From Megalonaias nervosa (lineage: Eukaryota > Mollusca > Bivalvia > Unionida > Unionidae): a stretch of 64,000 bases of DNA. The position numbers and the translations under genes are program-made. This document shows positions 45,483-52,582 of this stretch, piece by piece; the stretch's first letter is position 1, and each line of letters starts with the position of its first letter. Where the stretch lies: the NCBI GenBank assembly GCA_016617855.1, contig JAECUM010017281.1, forward strand, positions 1 through 64,000, read 5' to 3'. The notes beneath the pieces were generated by a model that worked only from the letters and a program-made list of their open reading frames with translations, did no database searches and was not told the origin of the DNA.

Positions 45483-45519
45483 GTTTTGACACTATTGGTC
45501 TGTCTCACACAGATTCAAC

Positions 45520-46404
45520 ATGATGTTCATTCAGTCTCATCTTCCCGTCAAATTGATTCGTGCCTTGTACGGCATCAATCGCGGAAAAAAAATTCACAAA
45601 TACGTGCTCGTGTCTTAGAAGCTTGTCTCAGAGAAGTCTTACGATGGTTTACGGTGACAGCACGTCAGTTACTGCAGGGCATCATTCACATTCCACATCA
45701 AACCAAACACTTTTTTGAGAGAAACAAAGTAGCCTTGACGCAACTGGCCGATCCTCGCATCGACACTCAAAGCAAAAAGCAAATCATTTTGAAACTTGGA
45801 GGAAGCGGTTCTCATCATTCGCTCCCTCTTAAAATGGGATCCAAATGCCCCCAAATTCCTCCCCAAGAAAAAAGTCACTCCCCGACCCAAAGGTACCCAG
45901 AAGAAAAAGAGTAGTGGTGTCAAGACCAGGTCACAGTCTCAGAAAAAAGAAAAAGTAAAGTCACCAGAAAACAGCTTCTACCCGCAAGAGAGGCACTTCG
46001 GCCAGGGTGCAACCTTACATCCCCAAACCACGACCTGCAGCGACGCTGACGGCGTCTCCGGTAGCCTCAGGTTCTTCCACTTCTCCGTTGCTAGTGATGC
46101 CAGCCAAGCCCAATTTGACACCCGTTCTTGTTTATTTGATGAAACAATGGAAACCCGTATCTCCAAGAACTTCTCCTCCACCGGTGACACCCTCCTCCTC
46201 TTTAGTAGCAGTGTCAGCTGCTCACAAAGTACCTGCCCCACAAAATCAAAGTCCAAGAGAGATCGGACATGTTACAGAGTTTACTGGATTTATCCAAGCA
46301 AGAACTGTCCCGATTTAGTCCATTGTGAACCCTCCACGACGCGTGATGCCTGTCTTCAAGGTGATACGACGTAAAGATAATCAGTGGCGACGCATTCCAG
46401 TATA
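45520..46404 (+). pseudogene. Polinton late basic protein with Gly-Gly signature, frameshifted
   Basis: A start frame (MMFIQSHLPVKLIRALYGIN, stop at 45616) shifts near an eight-A run (about 45587) into RARVLEACLREVLRWFTV. It then passes FFERNKVALTQLADPRI and KKQIILKLGGS (to about 45805), then shifts again into LIIRSLLKW and a Lys/Ser-rich part. A Pro-rich frame follows (46007-46318), and a basic ending (VFKVIRRKDNQWRRIPV) stops at 46404. The helix-helix-KKxxLxxGG layout is one I associate with an uncharacterised protein encoded next to Polinton capsid genes. Function unknown. Confidence 0.5.
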
Positions 46405-46408
46405 AAAA
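46401..46408 (+). promoter_or_regulatory. TATA box of the basic core-like gene
   Basis: TATAAAAA, 62 bases ahead of the ATG at 46463; it overlaps the stop of the preceding gene. Confidence 0.6.
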
Positions 46409-46462
46409 AGACATGGGGCAGACGATGGGTATCAGTATTTTTGTGCTCCTGAACGCCAAAAG

Positions 46463-46723
46463 ATGTCCCCTAAAAGAAGTGCACACCACCCCCATCGTCG
46501 TTCTCCTGTCCAAAAAGGAAAAGGAAAAAGAAAAGGACATTCTCGTCATCCGAAAAAACGCTTAGCCAAGCATCGACGTCTACCCCTGAAAAAACACACT
46601 GGTCCAAAGAAAAAGAAGAGCAACCAAAGGGGAGGATTTTTTAATGATATAGTCAAAGAGGTCGCCGGAAACTCTCGTTATAAACCTTTTGACCTACTCC
46701 AAAAATACACCCCTAAAAAATAA
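46463..46723 (+). CDS. Polinton highly basic core-like protein
   Basis: An intact 86-residue frame, MSPKRSAHHPHRRSPVQKG. About 40% of the residues are Lys, Arg or His. The basic part is followed by NQRGGFFNDIVKEVAGNS, a Gly-Gly that might be a processing site for the adenain-type protease encoded downstream, and an amphipathic end. Composition and layout resemble the DNA-condensing core peptides of adenoviruses, but I claim no homology. Confidence 0.6.
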   Translation: MSPKRSAHHPHRRSPVQKGKGKRKGHSRHPKKRLAKHRRLPLKKHTGPKKKKSNQRGGFFNDIVKEVAGNSRYKPFDLLQKYTPKK

Positions 46724-47160
46724 GATAAAAGGACGTGTGCCAAGTCATCGATGTCAGTGTATTTTTGTGCGTGCCCCGGAGCAAACAAACAAACAAAGAT
46801 GTCACCCCCAGAAGTCATCCTTCTTCTACCCTCAAAGGAAAGAAAAGGAAAGAAAAGGAAAGGACTGCCTCCTTGTTTAGCCAAACATTGGAACGTGTTG
46901 TCCGTCCTCTCCAAAGCTCCTTCACCCATGCGAAAATAAATGATTCAAACTGCCTCAAAAGACGTCATAGATACCGTGTGCGAATGTTGTCTTGAACGGT
47001 ACGATACCTTTGTCTCCACATCAGAAAGAATGCTTAGCCAAACATCGACACCTTTTTCGCCAAATGGTCCGAAAGAAAATACCCATCAAAAGAAAAAGAT
47101 GTTGGTAGCACCCTTACTCATAGCCACATTCGCACCCATGATTACATGACTCGTGGGAGA
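46724..47160 (+). pseudogene. Second basic late-protein remnant
   Basis: Frames overlap in all three phases. The most protein-like path is ASKDVIDTVCECCLERYDTF at about 46947, then CLAKHRHLFRQMVRKKIPIK with KRKR (about 47031-47103) in a second frame, then LLIATFAPMIT. This repeats the Lys-rich helix layout of the gene at 45520, suggesting a paralogous, now broken, gene. The start is unclear; a weak GATAAAAGG lies near 46724. Confidence 0.35.
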
Positions 47161-47362
47161 TACTGCTTCACAAATGGCTCCAAGATAAAAAGGATCAAGA
47201 AGATAAAAGGAGGACTCAGGATTCAAAAGATCTCAGACGTGACCTTTCGAATCTGATGGAAGGACGAAAATGGCTTTAGTGCCTCACAAACTATAGATGG
47301 AATAACATCGTTGGCAAGAACAAAGGACCCAACATTTACCCCCCAATCCTCATTTGACCGAG

Positions 47363-47605
47363 ATGTCCCAGTTACAACACGAACTGCAATCGTTGATGAA
47401 TCGCAGCGATTTGTCAGAAACGGAAAAATCGCAACAGTACGGTCAACTGTTGCAGCGAATTCGACTCTTTCACCAGAAAGCTTTAGACAAAACAGCTCCG
47501 CCAACTCTGAAAGATTTTAAGACGTTGATGAAAAGTCAGGGTCTTTTATGCATCAACACACTTTCAAGTACATCGACGTCTTACCGCACCTGGTCCAAGC
47601 GTTGA
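47363..47605 (+). pseudogene. Polinton minor structural-protein-like fragment
   Basis: From an ATG at 47363: MSQLQHELQSLMNRSDLSET, then EKSQQYGQLLQRIRLFHQ. Proteins starting this way, with an 'EKxxxYxxLLQR' helix, are encoded in Polintons near the capsid genes, but the match is from pattern memory only. It overlaps the capsid C-terminus in another frame; a deletion has probably fused the start of one gene to the end of another. Confidence 0.4.
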
Positions 47606-47847
47606 CCAACACCAGTCACAGTATTTCGTACGACGATTATGCAGGAGGTTACGCTTTGTGGGCTTTTGATTTCACTCCAGACCAAGGCAGTGACGAGGGA
47701 CATTTCCACCCTATAAAATCCGGTCAGATTCCTGAGAAACTTCAGTTTGCAGAAGCTCTCACCGAGACGGTGAACGTCATCTTGCATGCCGAATTCGACA
47801 ATACGATAGAAATCAATAGTTTGAGAGAAGTCATTCTAGACTATTAG
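47548..47847 (+). pseudogene. Polinton capsid protein, C-terminal fragment
   Basis: The frame holds YDDYAGGYALWAFDFTPDQG, then GHFHPIKSGQ, then ETVNVILHAEFDNTIEI. This is the conserved end of the Polinton capsid protein often annotated in invertebrates as 'F54H12.2-like'; I take it to be the major, double-jelly-roll capsid protein, though major versus minor is not certain. Some 300 upstream residues are missing, so the gene is a truncated relic. Confidence 0.75.
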
Positions 47848-47912
47848 AAACTATGGAAGACTCTTATCCCTCTTTTAATGGTGGATAATCTTTGGAAATG
47901 GAATGACAGGAT

Positions 47913-48361
47913 ATGGTGGAAGCGGAACCATCCGCCAAAAAAGACAAAGACGAAGAGGACATGGTGATGTCCAGATGGCAGGAACAAGAACAACATTTAG
48001 TCTCCTGCTTTGCCACACACCTGGCGGAAAAATTACGGGGTTGACCAAGATATATTGCTATGGATGTCAAAACGATCATCCCAGTCAAAATCAACACGAT
48101 AAATGTCTGATGATGAGTCGTGAAGAAGAATTGGACGAGTATCTAGATGACGCTTGGGGTCTCATCTCGGAAGAAGCAGTGTTGCATCAGTGGTATAAAG
48201 ATTTTCGTGATCATTCCTCCCCTCCATTGACTGCTCTAGAGATCCATCGCATCGAATTTCTCTTGGCCCAGAGTACGGAGACGAAGCGAAGTGACGATTA
48301 CTTGACAGAGATTTTCAATCAAAAAGTCAGGATTGAATTGATGATTTATCAATACCTGTGA
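47913..48361 (+). pseudogene. Polinton small zinc-binding protein, frameshifted
   Basis: An acidic start (MVEAEPSAKKDKDEEDMVMS, from 47913) stays open to about 48040. Another frame then gives IYCYGCQNDHPSQNQHDKCL, followed by helices to a stop at 48361. The C-x2-C...H-P-S-Q-x2-H-x2-C arrangement suggests one zinc site; I have seen it in proteins neighbouring Polinton proteases, but the function is unknown. One frameshift separates the two parts. Confidence 0.5.
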
Positions 48362-48795
48362 AAAAACAAGAAAAAACGAAAGAAAATATAAAAACCTGGG
48401 AACTTTATTACGTCTTGAACAACAGTTCGTACACCGCTTCTTGGAATCCTTTCATGTGCACTAAAGATGAACTGCCTCATCGCAAACCTAAAGACCATCA
48501 AGCTTATGTCATCAACACGGACGACAGTCATCTCCCAGGAACCCACTGGGTTGCCGTCTACTTCCCTAAAGATGGTTGTGCGGAGTATATTGATTCGTAT
48601 GGATTACCGCCTTTGGAAGACGACATCATCGACTTTATGAGAAGAAATGCCCAGACGACACAATTCAATAATGTGAAATTACGAGGCACGGATTTTTTGG
48701 TGTGTGGACAATATTGTGTGTATTTTCTTCATCAAAGCAGTTTTGGATATCACTTAGAACATGAAGTAACTTATTTTGATCGTGACTGTTCCTGA
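48358..48795 (+). CDS. Polinton adenain/Ulp1-type cysteine protease
   Basis: Numbered from 48358, the catalytic residues of this C5/C48-like fold are visible: His63 in GTHWVAVYF, Asp79 in EYIDSYGLPPL, and Cys120 in VCGQYCVYFL. Such proteases mature virion proteins in adenoviruses and are a core gene of Polintons. The frame is intact, but no ATG precedes 48454; 48358 is a GTG overlapping the stop of the previous gene. The N-terminal ELYYVLNN part before 48454 looks conserved, so either a non-AUG start, a splice, or loss of the original ATG applies. AATAAA at 48998 follows. Confidence 0.85.
   Translation: MKKQEKTKENIKTWELYYVLNNSSYTASWNPFMCTKDELPHRKPKDHQAYVINTDDSHLPGTHWVAVYFPKDGCAEYIDSYGLPPLEDDIIDFMRRNAQTTQFNNVKLRGTDFLVCGQYCVYFLHQSSFGYHLEHEVTYFDRDCS
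48387..48394 (+). promoter_or_regulatory. TATA-like sequence inside the protease frame
   Basis: TATAAAAA at 48387, about 67 bases before the ATG at 48454. If used, translation starts at 48454 and loses conserved-looking N-terminal residues, which makes the true start of the protease ambiguous. Confidence 0.35.
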
Positions 48796-49135
48796 AACGA
48801 TGAAAAAGTAGATCGATGGTTTTGTGACCGTTATGGCTATCTCTTCTCTTTAGCTAGGAAACGTAGTGTACACTAATGGTCCAATGACCTCCCTCAGTGG
48901 AAATCTAACTTCACTTCACAACGTTGTCAACCTTGTCAAAAATGTGGGTTTTTTTTATATTGTATGGATTGTTATATTGTTAGTTGTTTGTTAATTAAAT
49001 AAAAATGGGTTTTGAAAAAATGTGTCTGTCGTTTGTTTTCAAAAACGTTTATCACTATAAATGCTCTTTGACTTTTCTTTGTCCCTCACCATGAAATAAA
49101 CTATCATAGCGTTCCTACCCTAATAAATTCGTAGG
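48796..49135. other. Intergenic stretch with polyadenylation signal
   Basis: It holds AATAAA at 48998-49003, about 200 bases after the protease stop. I see no gene here. Confidence 0.5.
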
Positions 49136-49138
49136 GAT

Positions 49139-49195
49139 GTTTTCTATCGCGTCCGCGCTTGAGACATAAAAATCGACGCGGTCTTCAGTCTGACC
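49139..49195 (+). promoter_or_regulatory. Repeated promoter module, copy 1 (right end)
   Basis: TTTTCTATCGCGTCCGCGCT, TGAGACATAAAAATCGACGC, then GTCTTCAGTC. Nearly the same order of blocks occurs at 49937-49996 and 50938-50989, each just ahead of a small gene. CATAAAAA is the TATA-like part. Confidence 0.7.
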
Positions 49196-49218
49196 ATCGA
49201 TTGTTGACTCGTCTACCT

Positions 49219-49581
49219 ATGAAGATGTCTTCTAATTTAGCTAAACTGAACGAAGCCTACGTGAATTTACATCGTGTCATGTAAAACCTGATACCCAAGC
49301 CTGCTGAGACTGAGAATGTCAAGATGTTAAATATAGCCCAAGACCTGATAGAAGAGGTCTTCAGAGAAGAAATCAAGAAGGAGCAAGAAGAATGGACGGA
49401 GAAGTACAGACTTCAGAAACAGCAGAGAGAGCAGCAACAGCAGCAACAACAGCAGGAGCCAGACATAAGTTTTGTGGAATGCCGTGTAGACACGAAAGAG
49501 TTCCCCTTCTCTTTCCGAAGAAGGAGACCCTATCCTGTCGGAAAGCCTGCAGCCACACGGGTACGCAATCTTAGACGATAA
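49219..49581 (+). pseudogene. Polinton right-end small gene A (in-frame stop)
   Basis: ATG at 49219 (MKMSSNLAKLNEAYVNLHRV), TAA at 49282-49284, and then the same frame continues (from Met 49324: MLNIAQDLIEEVFREEIKKE). It runs through a Gln-rich coiled-coil-like stretch encoded by CAG/CAA repeats to an Arg-rich end (FSFRRRRPYPVGK). A histone-like stem-loop follows 28 bases after the stop. If the TAA is bypassed or is an error this is one gene of 120 residues. No family recognised. Confidence 0.55.
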
Positions 49582-49609
49582 GAGATTGCCATAACCCCGT
49601 CAACAAAAC

Positions 49610-49625
49610 AGCCCTTGTCAGGGCT
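49610..49625 (+). terminator. Histone-type mRNA 3' stem-loop, perfect 6-bp stem
   Basis: AGCCCTTGTCAGGGCT: six pairs, loop TGTC, followed by ACTCC. AGAAAAGAGATAC begins 14 bases downstream. It is independent of the terminal inverted repeats. Confidence 0.72.
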
Positions 49626-49936
49626 ACTCCAGCCATCTAGAAAAGAGATACTAGTTAAATCGCCAAACTATTTCTCTGTCTTTGTGTTTGTTACTTGAAA
49701 AATAGAAGCGTGTCTATAAACACTTCGTTTCTTTGTTTTATGTGGAAAAGATAGAAGTGTGCCTATAAGCACTTCGTTTCGCTGACTTGTAAAATAGTCT
49801 TGTGTGTTTGTGATAGGTAGAAGTAATAATGAAATGTGTTTGTATGTAAAAAGTGGACCTGGGTGTTTCTTTTACGTCCGCACGTTCCATGTTTTTGGTT
49901 ATGATATGTATAGTGTTAGTGTTATTGTAAGGGGGG
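49626..49936. other. Spacer between right-end genes A and B
   Basis: It contains two near-identical short repeats, GAAGTGTGCCTATAAGCACT and GAAGCGTGTCTATAAACACT (about 49705-49770), each a small hairpin with CTATAA in the loop, followed by TCGTTTC. I see no gene. Confidence 0.5.
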
Positions 49937-49996
49937 TGTTTTCCTTCATGTCTGCGCTTCAGACATATAAATCGAAGCGTTCGTCAGTCTCTCTAC
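49937..49996 (+). promoter_or_regulatory. Repeated promoter module, copy 2
   Basis: TTTTCCTTCATGTCTGCGCT, TCAGACATATAAATCGAAGC, then GTTCGTCAGTC. It includes a clean TATAAA at 49966-49971, about 54 bases before the ATG at 50025. Confidence 0.75.
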
Positions 49997-50024
49997 CCAT
50001 CGTTGACCAGTCAACAGTGACAAA

Positions 50025-50522
50025 ATGAGTAGAATCAGTATATTACTCGAACTTCAAATGCACCTGGAGTATGCCAGACATTTATTGGATGAGCTGACCA
50101 TGGAGGCCATAAAAGAATCATCCAGGATACAAGAGGAGGAGGAACAGAAAAAGAAGAAGGAAGAGGAGAAGAAAAGAATCCTGCCTCACCTCATACTTAG
50201 GCCTTTATGTAAGGACAAGCCTGAGGTGAGGACGCCTCCACAGCCACTACCAGCACTACCAGTACCACGTCAACTTCAGCCACAAGCACCAGTACCAAGA
50301 GGCGCTGTCCACCAGATGGAAAACTGGAAGAAGGAGTTGGAGAGACAGCGGCAAGAGTGGGAGCCGCAGCGTAGGCAGGAGATAAGGAGACCTCATCCTA
50401 CGCGGCTGCAAAATAGAAGACAGAGGGAAGTCTTCACCATCCCTCAGAGTGAAAACTGGGATGATGAGGCCACTCAACCCCTTCTCTGCACTCCCAAGAG
50501 CAAGACTGAACTGGGAGAATGA
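50025..50522 (+). CDS. Polinton right-end small gene B
   Basis: An intact 165-residue frame: MSRISILLELQMHLEYARHL, a Glu/Lys-rich helix (QEEEEQKKKKEEEKKR), a Pro-rich linker, and a Glu/Arg/Gln-rich end. It resembles genes A and C in size, promoter and charge pattern. Downstream, near 50609-50645, GCCCGTCTCAGAGC and TCTAGAAGAGAGA look like a decayed stem-loop and downstream element. Function unknown. Confidence 0.65.
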   Translation: MSRISILLELQMHLEYARHLLDELTMEAIKESSRIQEEEEQKKKKEEEKKRILPHLILRPLCKDKPEVRTPPQPLPALPVPRQLQPQAPVPRGAVHQMENWKKELERQRQEWEPQRRQEIRRPHPTRLQNRRQREVFTIPQSENWDDEATQPLLCTPKSKTELGE

Positions 50523-50668
50523 CTGGAGCCGACGTTGTGTCTGTGGTGCCAGACCTGGAAGATGTCATCATTAACCAGGTGCATTTGGAGTTAAAAAAAA
50601 AAACTGCCCGTCTCAGAGCTAACCAGATCTCTAGAAGAGAGAGACTGATCAAGTTGCCAATCATACAG

Positions 50669-50672
<4 letters not shown>

Positions 50673-50762
<90 letters not shown>
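50673..50762. repeat. (GT)n microsatellite
   Basis: About 45 GT units. It creates a false open frame (50519-50818) of Cys-Val repeats. Confidence 0.97.
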
Positions 50763-50763
<1 letters not shown>

Positions 50764-50937
50764 GTTCTGTGTGCAGGCGTACGTTTGTTCGTTTTTTTTA
50801 AATAACAAAAAACACTAATTACTTAAGACATAAAGTTTGGTAATGGTGTGTTATTTAGTATAAAAATTTATATTACGTTAGCACTATCATCACTATGGGT
50901 GGTTTGGTAGGTGATATGGTTAGTTGGTAAGAAAGGA

Positions 50938-50989
50938 TGTTTTCCTTCACGTCCGTGCTTGAGACATAATGTCGAGCGTTCGTCATTCG
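50938..50989 (+). promoter_or_regulatory. Repeated promoter module, copy 3
   Basis: TTTTCCTTCACGTCCGTGCT, TGAGACATAATGTCGAGCG, then TTCGTCATTC. The TATA part is weaker (CATAATG) than in the other copies. Confidence 0.7.
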
Positions 50990-51012
50990 CGCTATTCAAC
51001 ACTGAATACAAA

Positions 51013-51454
51013 ATGGCAACCAACCATTTGGAGAAGATGATACAATTTCAGGAAGTGATTGATACGATTAACATGGTGGAGGAAATGTTGGTGGGAATGC
51101 ATTTTGGGGCTTATGGTCCTCATAGGTTGTGCATGGAGATAAATAATTTGAAGAGAGGAAATGGCACTTTAAACGAACTGATAAAACAGGAAAAGGAGGA
51201 GAAGGAGGAAGAAGAGGATAAAATACAAATGAGAGCTTGGAATGAAAAAAATTAAAACCAAGAAGACAAAGAGAAGAGGAAGAAAGAGGAGGAGAAGGAG
51301 AAACAGGAGGACGAAAGAAGAAGAAGAAGAAGAAGAAGAAGAAGAAGAAGAAGAAGAAGGAGAAGAAGAAGAAGAAGAAGAAGAAGAATGTGATGAAGAA
51401 AATAAGGTACTGGTGGAGAAAAAGAAGGGAGGAGAGACAGTAGAAGAAATTTAA
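51013..51454 (+). pseudogene. Polinton right-end small gene C
   Basis: ATG at 51013: MATNHLEKMIQFQEVIDTIN, then a Glu/Lys-rich helix, stop at 51255. An overlapping frame (51242-51454), made of GAAGAA microsatellite-like sequence (EEEEEE), runs to the stem-loop. Either the protein ends at 51255 or a frameshift in the purine-rich tract joins the two. The histone-like stem-loop is 3 bases after the second stop, which favours a single longer gene. Confidence 0.5.
51316..51388. repeat. (GAA)n microsatellite within gene C
   Basis: About 24 GAA units with one GGA interruption. Confidence 0.95.
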
Positions 51455-51456
51455 AC

Positions 51457-51472
51457 AGCCCTTTTCAGGGCC
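51457..51472 (+). terminator. Histone-type mRNA 3' stem-loop (in right TIR)
   Basis: AGCCCTTTTCAGGGCC: five pairs plus an outer A-C mismatch, loop TTTC. CGAAAAGATTTG begins 12 bases downstream. It is the inverted-repeat partner of 35518-35533. Confidence 0.7.
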
Positions 51473-51966
51473 TCTCCTATCTCTCGAAAAGATTTGCTCT
51501 CTTGCCATATTTGTGCCTTTCTTTGTTTGTTTGTTTGTTTGTTTATGTCTATCCAGTGATATATCCCGCCCCGCCAGGCGATGTTTGTCTTTTTTGTATG
51601 AACGGTACGGGTTCCCGCCCAGTCAAGCGTTATACAAACTTATATGTCCCGCCCCACTAAGCGTTATAGCTTTTTTTCTCGCTGTCAATGTTTGGCCCGA
51701 TTAAGGTCAGCTACTCGCAACATTGTTGCCAATGTCCAGTAACGTGACGTCATCCCACCTGTTCCATTCCTATTGTCCCTATACACTCCCAACATATGTT
51801 CAACTTTCCCTTGTCCTTATAGTGGTTCAATATTCCCATGTTAAATTCCCATTGTCCCTATTGTGGCCCAATATTCCCCATGTTAAATTCCCATTGTCCC
51901 TATTTTTGATATAAATCTTTTAACACTATGTCCCCCATTGTCCTTGATGTGTCCCCATTCACTACT
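51457..51966. repeat. Polinton right terminal inverted repeat
   Basis: Reverse complement of 35027-35533 with many small differences, ending CCCCATTCACTACT. Two sub-repeats of CCAATATTCCC(C)ATGTTAAA are present, as on the left. Divergence between the two TIRs suggests an old insertion. Confidence 0.93.
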
Positions 51967-52437
51967 TTCCTTTGCCCTTTCCGTCAGTGCAATTTGCCAA
52001 AATCCTTTCAAAAGGTCAAATTTGGTGACATACTTTGCATTTCCAATTTTATCAATGCAGTCATCGATTCTTGGTGATACAAATGAATCTGTTTTAGTCA
52101 TACTGTTCACCTTTCTCTAATCAGTACACATGTGGAAAGTATTATCTGGTTTCGGAACAAGCATACATGGTGAACTCCAGTTACTTTTACTCGGTTCTAT
52201 GAAATCATTCTCCAGCAAATACTGTATTTCTTTTTTCAAACATTCCTGTTTGAGAGGGTTCATCCTGTACGGGTATTGTTTCACAGGCGTGGAATTTACA
52301 ATTTCAACGTCATGGTACATTTTGTTTGTTCTTGTAGGAACATCTGAAAATAAGTGCTCATATTCAAGTAATAACTGTTTAAGTTCATTCATTTCTTGTT
52401 GTTGCAAATGTGAAAGTTTCAGGTCCAGACTGTTCAT
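51967..52437 (-). pseudogene. Gypsy reverse transcriptase, N-terminal half
   Basis: The minus strand reads MNSLDLKLSHLQQQEMNELK, KQYPYRMNPLKQECLKKE, SNWSSPCMLVPKPD, then a stop (TAG, near 52118) where Tyr is usual. It then runs to IGNAKYVTKFDLLKGFWQIA, reaching the Polinton junction at TERAKE. The next residues of the enzyme are at 35026 and below. Confidence 0.9.
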
Positions 52438-52582
52438 AATTTCTGAATTCCGAAGACTTGTTACTCCAAAATCGTTTGCATTCCATCGCTTAAATCTTCA
52501 CTGAGTGGGACAGGTACAACTAAATTAATTGCATAATTAACCTGTCTATCTTTCTCAACATACTGGTACCCCTTCATTATCT

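Larger units (their letters stand above)
35027..51966. mobile_element. Polinton/Maverick DNA transposon, 16.9 kb, nested in gypsy RT
   Basis: It has ~500-bp terminal inverted repeats (35027-35533 and 51457-51966), whose outer ends read GGTAGTGAATTGGGACAC and AGTAGTGAATGGGGACAC. The right terminus conforms to the AG...CT rule, and there is a 6-bp target duplication. Inside are polymerase B, a packaging ATPase, an adenain-type protease, a capsid fragment and small accessory genes. I see no integrase, and both the polymerase and the capsid gene are incomplete, so this copy cannot move by itself. Genes have their own TATA boxes. A 2.6-kb LTR-like insertion (39193-41833) accounts for part of its length. 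Confidence 0.95.

Noticed and set aside
50605..50645. Fifth histone-like stem-loop behind gene B
   Set aside because: The arms GCCCG and AGAGC pair at only three of five positions. I mention it as a decayed relic in the gene B entry, not as a feature.
50519..50818. Open frame with a long Cys-Val run
   Set aside because: It is a translation of the (GT)n microsatellite.
51068..51508. Minus-strand frame with long Phe runs
   Set aside because: It is the antisense of the (GAA)n tract in gene C.
34658..52110. Two separate gypsy elements (left and right RT fragments)
   Set aside because: The two RT halves are contiguous once the Polinton and one TTCCTT are removed, and a single LTR pair with GTAC flanks encloses both, so there is one element.
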